NCBI GenBank assembly: GCA_947473305.1
Contig: CANJCB010000004.1
Span: 113,555 to 177,554, forward strand
Source of the DNA: Rhodospirillales bacterium
Lineage (GTDB): Bacteria > Pseudomonadota > Alphaproteobacteria > ATCC43930 > CGMCC-115725
Reading direction: 5' to 3'
Length of the DNA stretch: 64,000 nt
Numbering within the stretch: position 1 is the first letter of the stretch; each line of letters begins with the position of its first letter. A model generated the notes under the pieces. It ran no database searches, was not told the origin of the DNA, and saw only the letters and a list, made by a program, of their open reading frames with translations. Shown piece by piece: positions 59,946-64,000 of this stretch. The position numbers were made by a program, and so were the translations under genes.

Positions 59946-60149
59946 ATCCGCCCCACGCTCCCTCTTAGATTGCGTGCAACATCGCACGGCGAACCAAAAA
60001 GGTCAATGTGTAACAAAATCGGTTCACGCTTAGATCGTTGACTGCTGCTAAAGTCCTAGCCTAGGGAATGGGCCGAAATGTCGTTGTTAAAAAAATGGCA
60101 TGATCGACCTGGAAATACGTTTGCAGGCCGTTCGCAGGGAGCAAGAAGA
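59946..60149. promoter_or_regulatory. Divergent control region between Rieske and LLM monooxygenase operons
   Basis: This 204-base region separates two divergent catabolic units. It contains a perfect 11-base palindrome CCTAGCCTAGG (60055-60065) and, upstream, TTGACT (60038-60043), a good -35 sequence for the plus-strand gene. TGTAACAAAAT at 60008-60018 resembles the TGTAAACAATT motif at 61536 and 62812. No regulator gene is next to it. Confidence 0.4.
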
Positions 60150-61508
60150 ATGGGAAAAGCCGGCCCCAAGATGAAGATCGGTGTCTGGACCGCGGGCGAC
60201 GGCGCCCATGTCGCGAGCTGGCGGGTCCCCACCCTCGATCCCCACAAGTCGGCGACCTTCGAGCATTGGCGTCATATCGCGGAAGTTTGCGAGCAGGGAA
60301 AGCTCGATTTCCTGTTCCTGGCGGATTCTCATCGGGTCCAGTATCAGCGCAACCCCGAGGCCATGAGCCAGATGCCGGCGACCCGCGTCTTCGAGCCCCT
60401 GACCCTGCTGTCGTCGCTCGCGGTCACGACCAAGCACCTCGGTCTCGTGGCCACCGCGACCACGACCTATAACGAACCCTTCCATGTCGCCCGCATGTTC
60501 TCCTCGCTCGACCACTTGAGCGGCGGGCGGGCAAGCTGGAATGTCGTCACGTCTTCAAGCCCCGACGAAGCGCCGAACTTCCAGGCCCAGAAACATATGG
60601 AGCATGACGACCGCTACGTTCGCGCCAAGGAGTTCCTGGAGATCACCTATGGCCTCTGGGACAGCTGGGAGGACGACGCCTTCCCGCGCGACCAGGAGAG
60701 CGGGACCTATCTCCACTATGACAAGATGCACTACGTCAACCACCAGACCGAGCACTTCTCGGTCAAGGGGCCCCTTACCACGCCGCGCCCGCCGCAGGGG
60801 CGCCCGGTGATCTTCCAGGCCGGCTCATCCGACGTCGGGCGCGAATTCGGGGCGGAGACCGCCGATGCGATCTTCACCGCCCAGGAAACCATCGCAGGCG
60901 CCAAGGCTTTCTATGATGACGTCAAGGGCCGGATGCTGAAATACGGCCGCAACCCGGCCGACATGCTGATCTTTGTCGGGGTCGGCCCCATCGTCGGCAA
61001 CACCCTGGAAGAAGCGAAGGCGAAATTCGATTTCCTTCAATCGAAGATGCCGCTCGCCGTCTCGATGCAGGTGCTTTCGGAGGTCCTGGGCGGGGTCGAT
61101 CTTTCGCATATCCCGGTGGACGAGCCGGTGACCGACCTGCCCCCGAGCGACGGGATCAAGAGCCGCCGCGACCTCATGCTCAAGAAGGCCATCGACGAAA
61201 AGATGACCCTGCGCGAACTCTCCAAATACGTCGCGGGCGGCCGCGGGCACCGGCAACTCCTTGGAACGCCCAAATCGATTGCCGACGATTTCGAGGCCTG
61301 GATGGACGCAGGCGCGACCGACGGTTTCCTGCTGGGTCCGGCGACCCTGCCCGGAGAGCTGGAGGATTTCGTCAATCTCGTGGTGCCGGAACTGCAGCGC
61401 CGCGGCCTTTTCCGCACCGAATACGAAGGCAAGACGATGCGCGAAAATCTCGGCATCCCGCGCCCCGCCCATCCCGCGGCCCTGGCCCGGACGGCGAAGG
61501 CGAGCTAA
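60150..61508 (+). CDS. LLM-class flavin-dependent monooxygenase (NtaA/SnaA/DszA-like)
   Basis: A 452-residue TIM-barrel flavoprotein of the bacterial luciferase superfamily, whose members oxidise nitrilotriacetate, EDTA, dibenzothiophene sulfone, pristinamycin and similar compounds with reduced FMN. Conserved blocks: MKIGVWTAGDGAHVASWR, FLFLADSHRVQY, FEPLTLLSSLAVTTKHLGLVATATTTYNEP, GRASWNVVTSSSPDEA and GRPVIFQAGSSDVGREF. I start at the ATG at 60150, before MGKAGPKMKIG and after AAGAAGA; an ATG at 60078 is possible. It is followed by the tandem CMD-type genes. No flavin reductase gene is in the window. Confidence 0.93.
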   Translation: MGKAGPKMKIGVWTAGDGAHVASWRVPTLDPHKSATFEHWRHIAEVCEQGKLDFLFLADSHRVQYQRNPEAMSQMPATRVFEPLTLLSSLAVTTKHLGLVATATTTYNEPFHVARMFSSLDHLSGGRASWNVVTSSSPDEAPNFQAQKHMEHDDRYVRAKEFLEITYGLWDSWEDDAFPRDQESGTYLHYDKMHYVNHQTEHFSVKGPLTTPRPPQGRPVIFQAGSSDVGREFGAETADAIFTAQETIAGAKAFYDDVKGRMLKYGRNPADMLIFVGVGPIVGNTLEEAKAKFDFLQSKMPLAVSMQVLSEVLGGVDLSHIPVDEPVTDLPPSDGIKSRRDLMLKKAIDEKMTLRELSKYVAGGRGHRQLLGTPKSIADDFEAWMDAGATDGFLLGPATLPGELEDFVNLVVPELQRRGLFRTEYEGKTMRENLGIPRPAHPAALARTAKAS

Positions 61509-61535
61509 CCCGCCGAACCCGCCTTTACGGGTGAT

Positions 61536-61546
61536 TGTAAACAATT
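61536..61546. promoter_or_regulatory. TGTAAACAATT motif (copy 1), candidate regulator site
   Basis: The sequence ATTGTAAACAAT (61534-61545) is a 5-2-5 inverted repeat in the gap between the LLM monooxygenase and CMD-type genes. The same 11 bases TGTAAACAATT recur at 62812, upstream of the amino-acid-type binding protein. The two copies stand out in G+C-rich surroundings, suggesting a shared GntR- or LacI-like regulator. Confidence 0.4.
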
Positions 61547-61604
61547 GTACGATGCCCGGCGAAGGATCCCCGCAAGAGGGATCAGCGCCTGGAAGTGAGG
61601 TCCC

Positions 61605-62165
61605 ATGACCCGTTACCCGCCCCTCCGCCGCGAGGACATGTATTTCGAGCAGCGCCGCGTCGCCGATGCGGTCGCCGAACGCCGCAAGGGCGGTCTCGCC
61701 GGTCCTTTCCTGCCGCTCGCCTATGTGCCCGGCATCCTCGACCGGCTCCAGCAATTGGGCGAGCATCTGCGCTTCGATACGGGCCTGCCCCGCAAGCTTC
61801 TGGAGATGGCGATCCTGATCACCGCTCGTCACACTCAGGCACAGGTGGAATTCTATGTCCATTGCCGTCCCGCACGGGAATTCGGCGTCACGGACGAGAC
61901 CATCGCCGCGCTGGCGGAAAAGCGCCGCCCGGACAAGCTCGACGAGGACGAAGCGCTGGTCTACGACTTTTGTACCGAACTCCATGGGCGGGGCCGTGTC
62001 TCCGACGAACTTTTCGCCCGGGCGGAAAAGCGCTTCGGCAAGGCGGTGATCCTCGATCTCGTCGCGACCTGCGGCTACTACGCGATGCTGGCCATGGTCC
62101 TCAACGTGACCGAGACACCCCTGCCGGCGGGCGCTGTTCCGCCGTTTCCCGTTCCGGCTCACTGA
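61605..62165 (+). CDS. Carboxymuconolactone decarboxylase (AhpD-like) family protein
   Basis: A 186-residue all-helical protein of the CMD family. LLEMAILITARHTQAQVEFYVH is the core helix with the family E-x-x-x-H pattern. There is no CxxC pair, so it is not a peroxidase AhpD of the classical type. VYDFCTELHGRGRVSDELF and LATCGYYAMLAMVLNVTETPLP (here VATCGYYAMLAMVLNVTET) are conserved in the next gene as well. It is the first of two tandem paralogues after the LLM monooxygenase gene. The substrate is unknown. Confidence 0.9.
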   Translation: MTRYPPLRREDMYFEQRRVADAVAERRKGGLAGPFLPLAYVPGILDRLQQLGEHLRFDTGLPRKLLEMAILITARHTQAQVEFYVHCRPAREFGVTDETIAALAEKRRPDKLDEDEALVYDFCTELHGRGRVSDELFARAEKRFGKAVILDLVATCGYYAMLAMVLNVTETPLPAGAVPPFPVPAH

Positions 62166-62177
62166 AGGAGGCCCCAG

Positions 62178-62738
62178 ATGCGTTATCCGCCGCTGAAGCG
62201 CGAGGAAATGACCGAGGCCCAGCGTCGCGTCGCCGATGCGATCGACCAACGCCGGGTCGGAGGCCTCTCCGGCCCCTATATCCCCTTCGTCTATTCCCCC
62301 GAGGTCGCAGACCGCGCCCAGATGCTCGCGGAATATCTCCGCTTCAACCTGCACGTCCCGGAGCCGCTGCGCTTTCTCTCGGTTCTCGTGACCGCCCGGC
62401 ACCAGAGCGCGGATGTGGAATTCTACGTCCATATGAAGAACGCCGTTGTGGCGGGACTGACCGAAGCGAAGGTCAAGGCGCTCTCCCAAGGTCGTCGCCC
62501 CGAGGGCATGACCGACGACGAGGAGATGGTCTACGACTTCTGCACCGAGCTTCATTCGACGGGCCATGTGAAGGATACGACCTTCTGGCGGGTGGCGAAC
62601 CGTTTCAGTCGGGAGGTGTGCCTTGAGCTGACCGTCACTTGCGGTTATATGGCGCTGCTGGCGATGGTTCTGAACGTGACGGAAACGCCGTTTCCGGAAG
62701 GCGCGCAGAAGCCACTCGACCCACCTACCCTGCGGTAG
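62178..62738 (+). CDS. Carboxymuconolactone decarboxylase (AhpD-like) family protein, tandem paralogue
   Basis: A 186-residue paralogue of the protein encoded at 61605, of exactly the same length and with the same motifs: FLSVLVTARHQSADVEFYVH, VYDFCTELHSTGHV and TVTCGYMALLAMVLNVTETPFP. It starts 12 bases after the first copy, preceded by AAGGAGG. The divergence shows the duplication is old. The pair may form a hetero-oligomer or act on two steps. Confidence 0.9.
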   Translation: MRYPPLKREEMTEAQRRVADAIDQRRVGGLSGPYIPFVYSPEVADRAQMLAEYLRFNLHVPEPLRFLSVLVTARHQSADVEFYVHMKNAVVAGLTEAKVKALSQGRRPEGMTDDEEMVYDFCTELHSTGHVKDTTFWRVANRFSREVCLELTVTCGYMALLAMVLNVTETPFPEGAQKPLDPPTLR

Positions 62739-62811
62739 AAAACCGGATAAGGGGGAGCCATCGCGTTTTCGCAGAGTGCGAGAATCCGCATTGTCACCCC
62801 CTATCGTTTAA

Positions 62812-62822
62812 TGTAAACAATT
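62812..62822. promoter_or_regulatory. TGTAAACAATT motif (copy 2), upstream of amino-acid-type importer
   Basis: An 11-base match to the motif at 61536, in an A+T-rich stretch 104 bases before the binding-protein start. It could overlap a promoter with TTGTCA (62791-62796) as -35 and TAAACA (62814-62819) as -10, spacer 17. A small stem-loop, CCGGG-ATA-CCCGG, lies at 62889-62901 just before the ribosome binding site. Confidence 0.4.
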
Positions 62823-62925
62823 CACTAAATAAAAATGAGCCTATGCGCGAAAAAAAGCGCCGGCATCAGAGGCTTTCACTCAGGGATACCGGGATACCCG
62901 GAACCGCAATCAAAAGAGGCGGAAC

Positions 62926-63813
62926 ATGGAGTTTGTCTGGTCGCGACGTAATTTCCTCGGCCTTGCGGCAACCGGCGCGTCCGGTCTTTTACTGTCGAGC
63001 CCTTCCTTGGCCCAGACGGCCACTTTGCCTGCGGGCAACGGCCTTCTGGAAAAGATGCGCAAGGCCGGTGTCGCACGGGTCGGCATCACCAATGGACCGC
63101 CCTATAGCTCGCTCAATATAGATGGGACCCTCGGCGGTGTTGCACCGACCATCACCGCGCTCATCATGCAGCGCCTCGGCGTGCCGAAGCTCGAAGGCTT
63201 TGCCGCTCCCTACGGACAGCTCATCCCAGGCCTTCAGGCCGGCCGCTGGGACTTCATCAGCGCCGCGCTCACCATCACCAAGGCGCGCTGCGAGCAGGTA
63301 ACCTATAGCGATCCTTTCCTGATCGACGGCGTCGCCTTCGCCTATCTTCCCTCCGAGGTCCCGAACCCGCCCCGAACCGTCAAGGGCGCGGGGGAGCGGT
63401 TCGACCGTATCGGCATGCTGACGGGCGCGGCGACGATCCCCATGGTGCAGCGGGCTGTGGCGGCGGGAAAGCAAGGCGTCATCACTCAATATCCCGACAA
63501 TTCAGCCCTGATCGAGGCGCTTCTCACCAAGCGCATCCAGGCGGCCTTCTCGGGGATTATCGTCCTGCACCAGACGCAAATCGCAAAAAACAATGCCTTC
63601 GAGGTCGTTCATCATCTGCCCGACGATTTCGCCCATGGTTCCGGTCCGGCCTTCCGGCCGACGGATACCGACCTCATCGAGGCTTTCAAGACCGAATTCC
63701 GGAAGATGAAGCAGAGCGGCGAAGCCAAGCAGATCATCCAGTCCTTCGGTTTCAGCGTGATGGCCGAGGACCAGGACCTGACCGCCGAACAAGCCTGCGC
63801 ACAGTCCGAGTGA
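62926..63813 (+). CDS. Amino-acid-type ABC transporter substrate-binding protein (family 3)
   Basis: A 295-residue periplasmic binding protein. A Tat-type signal ([18 protein letters not shown], residues 6-23) is cut near SLAQ. The mature part has [67 protein letters not shown] and [16 protein letters not shown], the pattern of family-3 (cystine/glutamine/ectoine) binding proteins. The C-terminal 15 residues have an extra Cys. It is followed by the start of an ATPase gene, so an importer operon begins here. Confidence 0.93.
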   Translation: MEFVWSRRNFLGLAATGASGLLLSSPSLAQTATLPAGNGLLEKMRKAGVARVGITNGPPYSSLNIDGTLGGVAPTITALIMQRLGVPKLEGFAAPYGQLIPGLQAGRWDFISAALTITKARCEQVTYSDPFLIDGVAFAYLPSEVPNPPRTVKGAGERFDRIGMLTGAATIPMVQRAVAAGKQGVITQYPDNSALIEALLTKRIQAAFSGIIVLHQTQIAKNNAFEVVHHLPDDFAHGSGPAFRPTDTDLIEAFKTEFRKMKQSGEAKQIIQSFGFSVMAEDQDLTAEQACAQSE

Positions 63814-63841
63814 TGATGCCAATCTCAAGGGACCAACCGGA

Positions 63842-64000
63842 ATGACCGGGACCGGCCGGACGATCGCCTCGATGCGGGGGATCGTGAAGATCTATGGGAC
63901 GCGGACGATCCTGGACCATGTGGAACTGGACGTTTCGGCAGGCGAGAAGGTCGCGCTGATCGGACCCTCGGGTTCGGGCAAGACGACCATCCTGCGGCTG
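63842..64000 (+). CDS. ABC transporter ATP-binding protein (partial, N-terminal part)
   Basis: The first 53 residues of an ABC ATPase start at the ATG at 63842, 28 bases after the binding-protein stop, and run off the right edge. Visible features: the A-loop aromatic in [11 protein letters not shown] and Walker A in [10 protein letters not shown]. Its place after a family-3 binding protein suggests an amino-acid-type importer (GlnQ-like). Confidence 0.88.
   Translation, partial: MTGTGRTIASMRGIVKIYGTRTILDHVELDVSAGEKVALIGPSGSGKTTILRL

Noticed and set aside
60825..62567. A 580-codon open frame on the minus strand
   Set aside because: It covers three plus-strand genes with clear families (LLM monooxygenase and two CMD-type proteins), so it is a shadow.

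Overview
The window is high-GC chromosomal DNA, densely packed with genes on both strands. The protein families point to a free-living, metabolically versatile alphaproteobacterium, perhaps of the Rhodospirillales/Hyphomicrobiales type. That placement is inferred from gene content, because no rRNA or other marker gene is present. I saw no tRNA, insertion sequence, prophage, CRISPR array or replication origin. No gene-free stretch exceeds about 230 bases.

Layout. 1-1892: the edge of an SDR oxidoreductase gene and an orphan family-5 solute-binding protein. 2089-8288: one plus-strand run with a molybdenum hydroxylase pair (its small subunit is interrupted by an in-frame TAA), a SoxE-like cytochrome and SoxF-like flavoprotein, then SoxX, SoxY, SoxZ and SoxA, with no soxB or soxCD. 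8287-8390: a mosaic of inverted repeats between convergent genes. 8413-16779: a minus-strand operon with a complete Dpp/Opp-type ABC importer, a CoA ligase and an amidohydrolase-fold protein, followed by a GST. 17539-21039: the AmmeMemoRadiSam set (a Memo-AMMECR1 fusion, divergent from a radical SAM enzyme) and an uncharacterised protein. 21117-25902: homogentisate-pathway genes (HPPD, HmgA, FahA) convergent with phenylalanine hydroxylase. 26094-32611: a small protein, then an SsuA/Tau-type ABC importer with an acyl-CoA dehydrogenase, an unusual SDR and an amidase. 32615-36314: an alpha/beta hydrolase, an NTF2-like protein and a hybrid histidine kinase. 36346-42432: a second catabolic block (FAD monooxygenase, dienelactone hydrolase, TauD-type dioxygenase, acyl-CoA dehydrogenase, NMT1-type binding protein, CnbZ-like protein). 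42489-44816: a TPR-sulfotransferase. 45180-48119: an IlvD/Edd dehydratase with methylaspartate ammonia-lyase. 48203-52032: a PPOX-fold protein, a large EF-hand-bearing membrane protein and an orphan PotD-type binding protein. 52263-58016: an Fsr-type MFS transporter behind a Fur-like box, a GST, a small protein, a metallophosphoesterase, a phospholipase-C-like enzyme and a pirin. 58026-62738: an amidohydrolase, a small protein, a Rieske ferredoxin, an LLM-type flavin monooxygenase and tandem carboxymuconolactone-decarboxylase-like genes. 62926-64000: the start of a family-3 amino-acid-type ABC importer.

How the genes work together. The recurring theme is uptake of organic solutes (seven ABC binding proteins, several without a visible permease) linked to CoA-dependent or oxygenase-based breakdown, plus lithotrophic sulfur oxidation in the 2-8 kb block. 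The most unusual points are the broken or recoded small subunit inside the sox-linked operon, the atypical SoxY carrier arm, an SDR that has lost its catalytic residues and gained a histone-like Lys/Ala/Pro tail, and a possibly leaderless transporter gene under a Fur-like operator. Also notable are the uncharacterised Rieske/LLM/CMD cluster and the methylaspartate ammonia-lyase operon.
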